DNA from: Streptomyces sp. GESEQ-35
GTDB lineage: Bacteria; Actinomycetota; Actinomycetes; Streptomycetales; Streptomycetaceae
Direction: 5' to 3'
Length of the DNA: 64,000 bases
NCBI RefSeq assembly: GCF_017948485.1
Contig: NZ_JAFFSX010000012.1
Span: 235,479 to 299,478 of the forward strand
In this document: in pieces, positions 39,471 through 47,920 of the stretch
Position numbering within the stretch: position 1 is the stretch's first letter
Layout: every line of letters starts with the position of its first letter
Notes under the pieces: model-generated
Database searches by the model: none
Seen by the model: the letters and a program-made list of their open reading frames with translations, nothing else
Told to the model about the DNA's origin: nothing
Position numbers and translations under genes: made by a program

Positions 39471-41930
39471 ATGGCCTACAGCAGTCAGTGGGGCGGCTCC
39501 GGGCGGGGAAACGAGCGGCCGGCCCAGTCCCGAAGAGTGGAGCAGCGGACCGTCAGAGCGGCGCTGTCGAGGGCCGCGGAGGCCTTCAAACAGGGCCTGG
39601 CGGCGCACGCCGACGCGCTGGGCGGCCGGGACCTCGCCCGCCTCGACATGTCCGTCACCTGCTTCCGTCGCGCCGTCGTCGCGGCGGCGGGCGATGATCC
39701 GGACCGGGGCAAGTACGGCAACAGCCTTGGTGTCGCTCTCATCGACCGCTATCGGCGCACCCAGGACATCGATGACCTCGACGAGGCACTCGACCACTTC
39801 GTCATGGCCTACGAGAAAACCGCCCGCCTCACGCTGTCCCGGGCCCGGGTGCTGCACAACCTGCTGGGCGCCCTTGAACTGCGGCTGTCACTGACCGGAA
39901 CCCCGCTGTCCGACGAACGGCGCGAGCGTCTCCCTTCCCTTCAGTCACTGCGCCGGGACAAGAGCCGTACACCGGGGTTCACCGCACTGGAGCGGCTGAG
40001 TGCCGCGCGTGCCAGTGGGAACGCGGCGGTGACGAAGGAGGGCCTGGCGGCCGGCTGCCCAGACCTCACCTACGCCGTGGATCTCCTCTCCCAGGTCGTC
40101 TGGGGCCCCCGTGACCAGGTGCTGGAACTCCTCGCCGAATACCGGGGGTTGGCCGCCGAAGCCGCGTCCAGCGCCTTGGCCGCGGGCGATGCCACCCTCG
40201 CCGTACGCGTCCTGGAACAGGGTCGTGCCGTGGTGTGGGAGCAGGACCTCACGAACCGTACGCCCCAGGAGGAGTTGCTCAGGCGACTGGTCGCGCGGGG
40301 AGCCACTCCACGAGCCTCCTCCGAGGAGTCATCCGAGAAGTCCTCCGGGAAGTCCTCCGGGAAGTCCTCGGGGAAGTCCTCGGGTAAGGAGTCCCGCAAA
40401 GAGTCGCGGAAGAACCGGCGCGAGCGGCGGCGGAAACCGGCTGCCGTACGCACGACATCCCAGCTACCGCGGCTACCGCCGGATCTCGTGACGAGGATGG
40501 ACCGTGCGTACGCCGGACTGACCCAACTGGGGCCGTCGACAGGCGTGTACGGGCCGTCCTCATCCGCTTCATCCGCCTTGGAGAAGGGCGATCCGCGGAT
40601 GGACACCGACCGCTGGGGCTTCCCGTGGCGACCGCCGGCCGCCGTTGTGGGCGAGCTCTCCGACGCCGTTCGGGAATGGGAGTCACTGAGCCGGACGGCG
40701 AAGCGCGGTCTGCCGTACATCAGCTTCTTACGACCGGACTACCTCCGCGATATCCGGCCTGCGGCTTCGGAGGGTCCCGTCGTCTACATCAACGTCAGCC
40801 CCTGGCGTTGCGACGCGATGATCGTCAACCGGGACGCCGAGGGCCCCGACCTCGTCCACCTCCCGGACCTCACCGCTGCCGATGCCGAGCAGCAGGCTCA
40901 GACGTATCTCGCCGCCATGACCACGACCGACGGTGAGGGGCGTGAGGACACCATCCGGGAGGTGCTGCGCTGGCTCTGGCACACCGTGGCCTCGCCGGTC
41001 CTGGACGCGCTGGCAGCCCAGCCCCGCACCGCCGGGCCCACGACGCCCACGCATGTGTGGTGGATTCCCACGGGGCCTCTGACCACCCTGCCCCTGCACG
41101 CCGCCGGCGCCGTCGACGGCCCTTCGGTCCTCGACCGGGTGACCTCTTCCTACACACCGACTGTGAGCGCGCTGATGCGGGCCCGAAAGGCGCGCGACAC
41201 CCCGGTCATCGGCGCGCCGGCCAACCGGCGTCACCTTCTCGTCTCGCCCGCGGCCGGTCATCTCCCGGCGACGGCCCGGACCCTGGCCAAGCTGACCGTG
41301 CTGCTGCCCCGTAAGCAGCGCACCTCTCTGGTGGGCCCCGCAGCGACGTGGGACGAAGTGCACAAGGCGCTCCCCCAGCACGCCTGGACCCACTTCGACT
41401 GCCACGCCGTGCAGAGCCTGGACGAGCCTCTCAAGAGTCATCTGTCGCTCCACGACCGCCCGCTGACCGTCGCGGATCTGGCCGAACTCCCTCCCCTGGA
41501 GGCCGAGTTCGCACTGCTCGCGGCCTGTACGACGGCGGCGGGCGGCAGCCTGGTCCGCGACGAGTGGGTCAGCCTCGCCGCCGCCCTCATGTACTCCGAG
41601 TTCCAGGCCGTCATCGGGACGCTCTGGCCGGTGCCCGACGGACCTACCGCACGCATCGCGCAGGACATCTATGCCGAGCTCGTCGCGCCGCCCGAGGACA
41701 GCGCCGCCGACCGCCCCGCCGCCAAGCCGTCGATGTGGCGCAGGCTCGGCCGCCGGCTTCGGAGGGCGTTCACCGGTTCCGGGCAGGAGTCGCAGGAGCC
41801 GCCGTCCAGGCCGGTCGACCTCGCGTCCCGCCGCAGCGCGCACGCCCTGCGCCGAGCCCTGCTCAGCGAACGCGCACGGCACCCCGATCACCCGAGCGCG
41901 TGGGTCTCGTTCGTCCACTACGGCGTCTGA
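39471..41930 (+). CDS. TPR-CHAT caspase-like protease of the CATRA system
   Basis: 819 residues. The N-terminal part (about 25-255) is TPR-like helices (GNSLGVALIDRYRRTQDIDDLDEALDHF). A Ser/Lys/Arg low-complexity linker (about 282-322) follows, with SSGK repeated. The CHAT protease fills about 415-819: WIPTGPLTTLPLHAA (531-545), catalytic His645 in THFDCHAV, catalytic Cys686 in LLAACTTA, and VIGTLWPVPD (714-723). Both dyad residues are intact. CHAT proteins cleave targets such as gasdermins or sensor proteins in defence. No gasdermin-like gene is adjacent. The stop overlaps the convergent amidohydrolase gene by 13 bp. Confidence 0.82.
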   Translation: MAYSSQWGGSGRGNERPAQSRRVEQRTVRAALSRAAEAFKQGLAAHADALGGRDLARLDMSVTCFRRAVVAAAGDDPDRGKYGNSLGVALIDRYRRTQDIDDLDEALDHFVMAYEKTARLTLSRARVLHNLLGALELRLSLTGTPLSDERRERLPSLQSLRRDKSRTPGFTALERLSAARASGNAAVTKEGLAAGCPDLTYAVDLLSQVVWGPRDQVLELLAEYRGLAAEAASSALAAGDATLAVRVLEQGRAVVWEQDLTNRTPQEELLRRLVARGATPRASSEESSEKSSGKSSGKSSGKSSGKESRKESRKNRRERRRKPAAVRTTSQLPRLPPDLVTRMDRAYAGLTQLGPSTGVYGPSSSASSALEKGDPRMDTDRWGFPWRPPAAVVGELSDAVREWESLSRTAKRGLPYISFLRPDYLRDIRPAASEGPVVYINVSPWRCDAMIVNRDAEGPDLVHLPDLTAADAEQQAQTYLAAMTTTDGEGREDTIREVLRWLWHTVASPVLDALAAQPRTAGPTTPTHVWWIPTGPLTTLPLHAAGAVDGPSVLDRVTSSYTPTVSALMRARKARDTPVIGAPANRRHLLVSPAAGHLPATARTLAKLTVLLPRKQRTSLVGPAATWDEVHKALPQHAWTHFDCHAVQSLDEPLKSHLSLHDRPLTVADLAELPPLEAEFALLAACTTAAGGSLVRDEWVSLAAALMYSEFQAVIGTLWPVPDGPTARIAQDIYAELVAPPEDSAADRPAAKPSMWRRLGRRLRRAFTGSGQESQEPPSRPVDLASRRSAHALRRALLSERARHPDHPSAWVSFVHYGV

Positions 41931-43435
41931 TGGCGGCCGTGCGTCCAGGCACCGGCCAGCATGGTGGCGTACACGGGCATGTCGCGCAGGGTCGGGGCGT
42001 CGGCGGTGAGCGGGTCGGCGTCCGTCACCACCAGGTCCGCCCGGTCGCCGACCCGGATCAACCGCCGTCCCCGGGAGGATCCGGCCAGGGCTGCCGCCAC
42101 CGGAATCCGCTGTTCCGGGTGCCATGCCGGGCGTTCGTCGCCGGTCCGGGTGACGGCGGACGCGATGGTCAGCCACGGGTCGAGCGGTGCGACGGGGGCG
42201 TCGGAACCCAGTTCGAGAACGGCTCCGGCGGCGAGCAGGTCGGCGAAGGCGTAGGCGCGGTGGGTCCGGCCCGCCCAGTGCCGGTCGGCGACATCCCGGT
42301 CGTCCACGGCGTGGGTGGGCTGGACGCCGACGGTGACGCCCAGCTCGGCGAAGCGCGGAATGTCCTTCGCCGCGAGCAGCTGACCGTGCTCGATCCGGCC
42401 GTGGCACCGCACCGCCTCGAAGGCGTCGAGGGCCACCTCGTTGGCGCGGTCCCCGATCGCGTGCACGGCGGGGACGATCCCGTGGGAGGAGGCGCGGCGC
42501 AGCAGCGGCACGAGTTGCTGCGGGGTCAGCTCCGCCAGCCCGTGGGAGCCCGGCTCGCCGGGGACCGAGCCCGGATACGCCTCGTGGCACAGCGCGGTAC
42601 GGGTGTTGAGCGAGCCGTCGGTGAACAGCTTGAACGGCCCGACCTCCAGCAGCCCGCCCGGGGTGTCCAGGGTCTGGCCGGTGCGGAGCCCTCGGCCGAT
42701 CGCCGCCTCCAGATGCGGGGGCCAGATGGAGGCAGCCACCCGGAGCGGCACCGCGGCGCCGTTCATCCGGCGGGTCCAGTCCGCGATGTTGTCGGCGTAC
42801 TCGAAGTCGACGATGCCGGTGATCCCGCGCGCGGCGGCGGCGACGCAGGCGTCCCGAACCCATTGGTCCGTCAGCTCCGGCGCGGCGGACGGCATGGCGG
42901 CCACGGCCTTGATGCAGTCCTGTTCGCGCAGCAGTCCGGTGGGGTGGTCGCCGCGGCCCACCAGGGCGAGTCCGGCCGAGTTGAGCCAGGCGGAGTGGAG
43001 ATCCATGCTGATCAGCAGCACGGGACGGTCGCGTACGACGGCATCCAGCAGGTCCTTGTGGGGCGGGTCCGGCCACAGTCCGTCGCGGAAGCCGTAGCCG
43101 ATCAGCGGTTCGCCCGGCGGCAGGGCGGCGGCCCGCTCCCCGGCCGAGCCCGCCGCGGCCTGCGCGGAACCGGCGCCTGACACATCGAGGCGGCGGCGCG
43201 TCACCGCCCACTGGACCATGTGGACGTGCGAGTCCCACAGGCCCGGCAGCAGCGTACGGCCGTCGAGGTCGACGCGCTGTCCGTCGGCGGGCGGAGCTTC
43301 GCCCGCCGGGAAGACGGCCGTGACGACGGCGTTCTCGATCCGGACGTCGCTCAGCGGCCCGCCCGCGCCCAGGTGGACCCGACGCAGGGTGACGGCCCCT
43401 GCGGTGGTCGTCGTCGTGGTGTTCGCGGTGCTCAC
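41918..43435 (-). CDS. YtcJ-type amidohydrolase
   Basis: 505 residues from GTG 43435. Metal-dependent hydrolase motifs of the YtcJ/NfdA subgroup: LPGLWDSHVHMVQWA (first two His), FKLFTDGSLNTRTA, HGIVPAVHAIGDRANEVALDAF, GRIEHGQLLAAKDI and LELGSDAPVAPLDPW (final Asp). Family members hydrolyse N-substituted formamides and similar C-N bonds. The start overlaps the paiB stop as GTGA, so it is the last gene of the dpp-like operon, giving that operon a terminal hydrolase step. Its 3' end overlaps the CHAT gene tail-to-tail. Confidence 0.85.
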   Translation of the reverse strand: MSTANTTTTTTAGAVTLRRVHLGAGGPLSDVRIENAVVTAVFPAGEAPPADGQRVDLDGRTLLPGLWDSHVHMVQWAVTRRRLDVSGAGSAQAAAGSAGERAAALPPGEPLIGYGFRDGLWPDPPHKDLLDAVVRDRPVLLISMDLHSAWLNSAGLALVGRGDHPTGLLREQDCIKAVAAMPSAAPELTDQWVRDACVAAAARGITGIVDFEYADNIADWTRRMNGAAVPLRVAASIWPPHLEAAIGRGLRTGQTLDTPGGLLEVGPFKLFTDGSLNTRTALCHEAYPGSVPGEPGSHGLAELTPQQLVPLLRRASSHGIVPAVHAIGDRANEVALDAFEAVRCHGRIEHGQLLAAKDIPRFAELGVTVGVQPTHAVDDRDVADRHWAGRTHRAYAFADLLAAGAVLELGSDAPVAPLDPWLTIASAVTRTGDERPAWHPEQRIPVAAALAGSSRGRRLIRVGDRADLVVTDADPLTADAPTLRDMPVYATMLAGAWTHGRHQTP

Positions 43436-44058
43436 GGCATCCTCCGGATGTCCCGCATGGCGCGGGCGAGTTCGGGACGGGCGTACGGCTGGTCGGATTC
43501 GAGGGCCTCGGCGAGCCGGCGGACCACGCCCTCGCGCTCGTCCTGGCTGAGCTTCGCCTTGGCGACCAGCCTGGTGGCGGGCAGCCGGAACGCGGTGACG
43601 GCGGGGGCGATCCGGTGGGCGTAGGCCTCCACCCGGGCCAGCCGCCAGGGCTCGGGGAAGCGGTCCTCGAAGTGGTCGACGGTGGCGGACAGCACGTCGT
43701 AGGTGTCCGCCGGGTCGAGGATCTCGGGACGGCCGTGGACGTGCAGGACGGTGAAGTTCCAGGTCGGGACGTGCGGTGTCTCCTCGTACCAGGCCGGTGA
43801 GATGTAGCCGTGCGGTCCCTGGAGGACGACGACGGCCTCGTGGGAGCCGAGTTCGTGCTCCTCGGCGTCGGTACGGGCGAGGTGGCCGAGCAGGGTGGGC
43901 ACGGCATCGTCCTTGGAATCGTCCATCAGCACCGGCAGGTGGGAGACGACCAGTCCGCGGTGTGCGGTGTGGCTGATCAGGGTGGCCCAGGGGTGGGCGC
44001 ATACGAGATCACGGATCCACCCGGGGTCGTTCACCCGGAAGATCTCCTGCTGTAGCAA
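43432..44058 (-). CDS. PaiB-type FMN-binding protein
   Basis: 208 residues, TTG start. The PaiB pattern is visible: HPWATLISHTAHRGLVVSHLPV, LGHLARTDAEEHEL, VVVLQGPHGYISPAWYE, VPTWNFTVLHVHGRPEI and the C-terminal AKLSQDEREGVVRRLAEA. It has a split-barrel flavin-binding fold; Bacillus PaiB was described as a negative regulator of sporulation and protease genes, yet many homologues are probably enzymes. It lies 44 bp after dppF and overlaps the amidohydrolase start by 4 bp, so it belongs to the peptide-uptake operon. Confidence 0.85.
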   Translation of the reverse strand: MLQQEIFRVNDPGWIRDLVCAHPWATLISHTAHRGLVVSHLPVLMDDSKDDAVPTLLGHLARTDAEEHELGSHEAVVVLQGPHGYISPAWYEETPHVPTWNFTVLHVHGRPEILDPADTYDVLSATVDHFEDRFPEPWRLARVEAYAHRIAPAVTAFRLPATRLVAKAKLSQDEREGVVRRLAEALESDQPYARPELARAMRDIRRMP

Positions 44059-44075
44059 GTGTTCTGTCCCGTTCT

Positions 44076-44110
44076 GTCAGTTCTCTGTGTCAGTTCTCTG
44101 TGTCAGTTCT
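44076..44110. repeat. 13-bp tandem repeat at the dppF 3' end
   Basis: GTCAGTTCTCTGT occurs at 44076-44088 and 44089-44101, and a third partial copy (GTCAGTTCT) at 44102-44110 contains the dppF stop codon. The extra copies look like slippage duplications of the gene's end. Confidence 0.8.
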
Positions 44111-45095
44111 CGGGGAAGTGGCAGGAGACCTGCCGTCGGTCGTCGGCCGGCGGCGCGGACAGCACCGGCCGGTGTGCGGCGCAGAGCTCCTCGCTCTTCC
44201 AGCAGCGCGTGTGGAAGGCGCATCCCGTGGGCGGACGGGACGGGCTGGGAGGGTCGCCCCGCAGCACGATGCGGCCGGCGGCGGCGCGGCGGCGCGGGTC
44301 CGGATCGGGGACGGCGGACAGCAGTGCCCGGGTGTACGGGTGCGCGGGGAGCGCGAAGACGGTGTCCCTGTCGCCCTGTTCGACGATCCGTCCCAGGTAC
44401 ATGACGGCGATCTCGTCGGCGACATGCCGGACCACGGCCAGGTCGTGCGCGACGAAGACGTACGACAGCCCGAACTCGCGTTGCAGTTCCTTGAGGAGGT
44501 TGATGACCTGGGCCTGGACGGACACGTCGAGTGCGGACACCGGTTCGTCGCAGACCAGGATCTTCGGGCGCAGCGCGAGCGCCCGGGCGATGCCGAGGCG
44601 CTGGCGCTGCCCGCCGGAGAACTGGTGGGGGTGGCGGTTCGCGTGCCCCGGGTCGAGTCCGACCGTCTCCAGCAGCTCGCGGGCCCGGGACGCGCGGTCC
44701 TGTTTCGGCACCAGGTCGCGGTGGATGTCCAGCGGCTCCCGGACGATCTCCAGGGCCGTCATCCGGGGGTCGAGCGAGGTGTACGGATCCTGCATGACCA
44801 GCTGGATGTCCCGCCTGCGGCGGCGCAGTTCGGCCGACGGCAGCCGGAGCAGGTTCCGGCCCTCGACCAGGACCGTGCCCGAGGTGGGGCGGTCCAGGGC
44901 CATCAGGAGGCGGCTCAGGGTCGACTTGCCGCAGCCGGACTCGCCCACGAGGCCGAGGGTGGAGCCCCGCCGCAGGGTGAGGTCGACGCCGTCGACCGCC
45001 TTGACCGTCGTCCGGCGCCCGCCGACCGCCGGACCACCGGCCTTGTAGTGCTTGACCAGGCCGCGGGCTTCCAGCAGCGGGGGGTCGTCAGACAC
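44103..45095 (-). CDS. Oligopeptide/dipeptide ABC transporter ATPase (DppF-type)
   Basis: 330 residues from GTG 45095. Walker A GLVGESGCGKST, Q-loop LVMQDPYTSLDPRM, signature HQFSGGQRQRLGIARAL, Walker B KILVCDEPVSALDV and H-loop VFVAHDLAVV are all intact. The C-terminal oligopeptide-transporter extension has the paired cysteines of GCAFHTRCWKSEELC. It overlaps the upstream, frameshifted dppD by 8 bp. With dppD broken, DppF alone would have to power the importer as a homodimer, or the transporter is dead. Confidence 0.92.
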   Translation of the reverse strand: MSDDPPLLEARGLVKHYKAGGPAVGGRRTTVKAVDGVDLTLRRGSTLGLVGESGCGKSTLSRLLMALDRPTSGTVLVEGRNLLRLPSAELRRRRRDIQLVMQDPYTSLDPRMTALEIVREPLDIHRDLVPKQDRASRARELLETVGLDPGHANRHPHQFSGGQRQRLGIARALALRPKILVCDEPVSALDVSVQAQVINLLKELQREFGLSYVFVAHDLAVVRHVADEIAVMYLGRIVEQGDRDTVFALPAHPYTRALLSAVPDPDPRRRAAAGRIVLRGDPPSPSRPPTGCAFHTRCWKSEELCAAHRPVLSAPPADDRRQVSCHFPEN

Positions 45096-46111
45096 CGGAG
45101 ACCTCCAGCGGGTAGTGGCAGGCGACGAGCCGGGCCGGCGGGTCCGGGAGCAGCATCGGCGCTTGCGTCGCGCAGGGCTCACGGACGTCGGGGCAACGAG
45201 GGTGGAAGGTGCAGCCGGCGGGCTGCGGTCCGGGGCCGGGCGGGGTGCCGGGGATGGGCGTGAGGGCGTCGGTGTCCCCGTCGAGGCGGGGCACGGCGGC
45301 CAGCAGCCCTCGGGTGTAGGGGTGGGCGGGCCGGTCGTACAGCTCCTGGACCGGGGCCTGTTCCAGGATCCGCCCGGCGTACATGATGGCGACCCGATCG
45401 GCGGTGCCGGCCGCGAGCCCCAGGTCGTGGGTGATCAGCAGGAGCGCGGAGCCGGTCTCCTCGCGGAGGTCGGCGAGCAGTTCCATGATCTGGGCCTGCA
45501 CGGTGACGTCCAGGGCGGTGGTGGGTTCGTCGGCGACGAGGACGTCGGGGCTGAGCGCCACCGCCATCGCGATCATGATGCGCTGGCGCATGCCGCCGGA
45601 GAACTGGTGCGGATGGTCGCGGTAGCGGCGGGCCGGGTCGGGGATACGGACCCGCGCCATCAGCTCGACGGCCCGGGCGCGGGCCTCGCGGCGGCCGACG
45701 CCCTCGTGGGCCCGGATGGTCTCGGCGATCTGGAAGCCCACGGTGAGCGTGGGGTTGAGGGCGGACAGGGCGTCCTGGAAGATCATCGCGATGTGCTTGC
45801 CGCGCCGGGCGCGGAGTTGGTCCTCGGGCAGGGTCAGCAGGTCCGTGCCCCGGTGGCGGGCGCTGCCGCCACCGGGCGGTGGTGGCCGGGAGCAGGCCCA
45901 TGACGGCCATCGCGGAGAGGCTCTTGCCGGACCCGGACTCGCCGATGAGCGCGAGGGTCTCGGCCTCGTGGAGGGTGAACGAGACTCCGTGGACGACTCG
46001 TTGGGCGGCACCGGTCCGGGACAGCACGTCGACGGTGAGGTCCTGGACGTCCAGCAGCGGCGTGTTCACGGCCGTGCGGTCCATGTTCTTGTGGTTCATG
46101 AGGGGGTTCAC
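45088..46111 (-). pseudogene. Frameshifted oligopeptide ABC transporter ATPase (DppD-type)
   Basis: The N-terminal part starting at GTG 46111 reads PLLDVQDLTVDVL ... ALIGESGSGKSLSAMAVMGLL (Walker A intact) and then becomes nonsense at about 45875. From there the next frame carries RGTDLLTLPEDQL, Q-loop IFQDALSALNP, signature HQFSGGMRQRIMIAMA, Walker B VLVADEPTTALDV and the C-terminal GCTFHPRCPD. The break lies in GCCCGGTGGCGGCAGC, where removing one base (or adding two) restores the frame. Neighbours overlap by 4-8 bp and are intact, so this is either a recent mutation or a sequencing error. Confidence 0.88.
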
Positions 46112-47004
46112 CGGCCTCTCGGATCCAGGGCGTCGCGCACGGTGTCGCCGAAGGTGATGAGTACGAAGACGGTGAAGGAGAGGAAGAGCCCGGGGAAGAT
46201 CAGCAGGTGCGGGTGGGTCTGGAAGGAGTTCTGGGCTCCGGCAAGCTGAAGTCCCCAGGAGATCGAGGGGGGTTGGAGCCCGACGCCGAGGAATGTCAGG
46301 GCGGCCTCGGCGACGATCACCCCGCCGACGGTGATGGTGGCGAGGACGAGGACCGGCGTGAGGGCGTTCGGCAGGACGTGTCTGCGCACGATGTGCCACT
46401 GGCTCCCGCCGAGGCTGCGGGCCATCACCACGTAGTCGGCCTCACGCACCGACCGCACCGACGCCCGCACCACCCGGGTCATGGTCGGCCAGCCGAACAA
46501 CGCCAGCACGCCGGCCACCGTCGGTACGTCACGGGTGGTGACGCTGTTCAGGACGACGATCGCGCCGAGCAGGAACGGGAAGCCGAGGAAGACATCGGTG
46601 ATCCTGGCGATCACGCTGTCGACGATCCGGCCGGCCATCCCGGCAAGGGACCCGAGGACCAGCGCGACGGCGAGCCCGAGGCCGGTGGCGAGCAGGCCGA
46701 CGCCGAGCGAGGCACCCGCGCCGTGGATGACGTTGGCGTACAGGTCGCAGCCCTGGACGTCGTATCCGAAGGGGTGCCCGGGGGCCGGGCCCTCGGCGCT
46801 GTGCCCGAGGTCGCAGACGGTCGGGTCGCCGTGGCCGAACCAGCCCGCGAAGAGTCCCGGCGCGGCGGCGAGCAGGAGGAGCAGCAGGGCGCAGCCGCCG
46901 GTGAGGAGGAACACCGGCCTGTGGCGCAGCTCGTGCCAGGCGCCCTGCGAGGTCCCGTACGAAGCCGCCGGTGAGACCCCCGGTGATGGAGCGGTGTCAG
47001 TCAT
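46108..47004 (-). CDS. Dipeptide/oligopeptide ABC transporter permease (DppC-type)
   Basis: 298 residues, about 6 membrane segments. The N-terminal segment (VFLLTGGCALLLLLLAAAPGL) precedes a periplasmic loop with HPFGYDVQGCDLYANVIHG. The BPD permease EAA-loop appears as ARSLGGSQWHIVRRHVLPNA. C-terminal GVGLQPPSISWGLQL and LITFGDTVRDALDPR are typical of DppC/OppC. The two cysteines CDLGHS and GCDLYA of the loop are unusual but seen in other actinobacterial members. It overlaps dppB by 8 bp and dppD by 4 bp. Confidence 0.92.
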   Translation of the reverse strand: MTDTAPSPGVSPAASYGTSQGAWHELRHRPVFLLTGGCALLLLLLAAAPGLFAGWFGHGDPTVCDLGHSAEGPAPGHPFGYDVQGCDLYANVIHGAGASLGVGLLATGLGLAVALVLGSLAGMAGRIVDSVIARITDVFLGFPFLLGAIVVLNSVTTRDVPTVAGVLALFGWPTMTRVVRASVRSVREADYVVMARSLGGSQWHIVRRHVLPNALTPVLVLATITVGGVIVAEAALTFLGVGLQPPSISWGLQLAGAQNSFQTHPHLLIFPGLFLSFTVFVLITFGDTVRDALDPRGR

Positions 47005-47920
47005 GGCGGATCCTCGGGTCCAGGAGGCTGTTGAGGAGGTCGACCAGGACGCTCGCGGCCAGGAAGATCAGGATCAGGGTGGTCGACACCCCCACCACCG
47101 TCGGCCCGGCGTGGGCGCGGATGGCCTGGAAGAGCAGCTGGCCGATGCCGGGGAGGTTGAAGACACCCTCGATGATCACGGTGCCGCCGAGCAGATAGCC
47201 GAGGTCGATGGCGAGGTAGGTGACGGCCGGGATGAGGGAGTTTCGCAGGACGTGGACGCCGACCACCCGGCGCCGGGTGAGGCCCTTGGCGACGGCGGTG
47301 CGTACGTAGTCGGCGCGCAGGTTCTCGATCACCTCGGCCCGGACCAGCCGGGACACCGACGCCAGTCCGAAGGCCGCGACGCACAGCGCGGGCAGCAGAT
47401 AGCTCGTCGGCCAGCCGTCGGTGTTCCCGGCGACCGGGAACCACCCCAGCTTCACGCCGAGGACGACCTGTGCGGTGTACGCGAGCACGAACACCGGCAC
47501 GGAGGTGGCGCCGATCGTGAACGCGAGCACCGTACGGTCCGTCCAGGTGCCCCGGCGCAGCGCGGCGAGCACTCCGAGTCCGATGCCGACGACCGCTTCG
47601 ATGCCCCAGGCCGTCAGCGCCAGCTTCAGGGTGACCGGCCAGCGGTCGGTCATCTGCTCGGCGACGGAACGCCCGTTGAAGTCGGTGCCGAGGTCGCCCT
47701 GGAACAGACCGGCCAGGTAGTGGCCGTACTGCACCAGCAACGGATCGTCGAGGTGGTGCTGTTCGCGCAACGCCCGCACCACGCTGGGCGCCAGGGGCCG
47801 GTCACCGGCGAGCGCGGCGACGGGGTCGCCGGGCAGTACGTACGTCATCGCGTAGATGACCAGGCTGATGCCGAAGAAGACGAGCAGCGCCTCCAGCAGG
47901 CGGCGTAGCAGATACGTCAT
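46997..47920 (-). CDS. Dipeptide/oligopeptide ABC transporter permease (DppB-type)
   Basis: 307 residues, six membrane segments. LLEALLVFFGISLVIYAMTYVLPGDP at the N-terminus is the DppB/OppB signature; the EAA loop is AVAKGLTRRRVVGVHVLRNSLIP, and the C-terminal VDLLNSLLDPRIRHD is typical. It forms the importer channel with DppC. Its start overlaps the stop of the M14 peptidase by 4 bp, tying peptidase and transporter into one transcript. Confidence 0.93.
   Translation of the reverse strand: MTYLLRRLLEALLVFFGISLVIYAMTYVLPGDPVAALAGDRPLAPSVVRALREQHHLDDPLLVQYGHYLAGLFQGDLGTDFNGRSVAEQMTDRWPVTLKLALTAWGIEAVVGIGLGVLAALRRGTWTDRTVLAFTIGATSVPVFVLAYTAQVVLGVKLGWFPVAGNTDGWPTSYLLPALCVAAFGLASVSRLVRAEVIENLRADYVRTAVAKGLTRRRVVGVHVLRNSLIPAVTYLAIDLGYLLGGTVIIEGVFNLPGIGQLLFQAIRAHAGPTVVGVSTTLILIFLAASVLVDLLNSLLDPRIRHD

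Noticed and set aside
40320..40400. Short direct repeats considered as a CRISPR array
   Set aside because: In-frame SSGK codons of the CHAT gene with no unique spacers.
40728..43907. Minus-strand frame of 1,059 codons
   Set aside because: Spans antisense of CHAT and a wrong frame of the amidohydrolase and paiB genes; no family resemblance.
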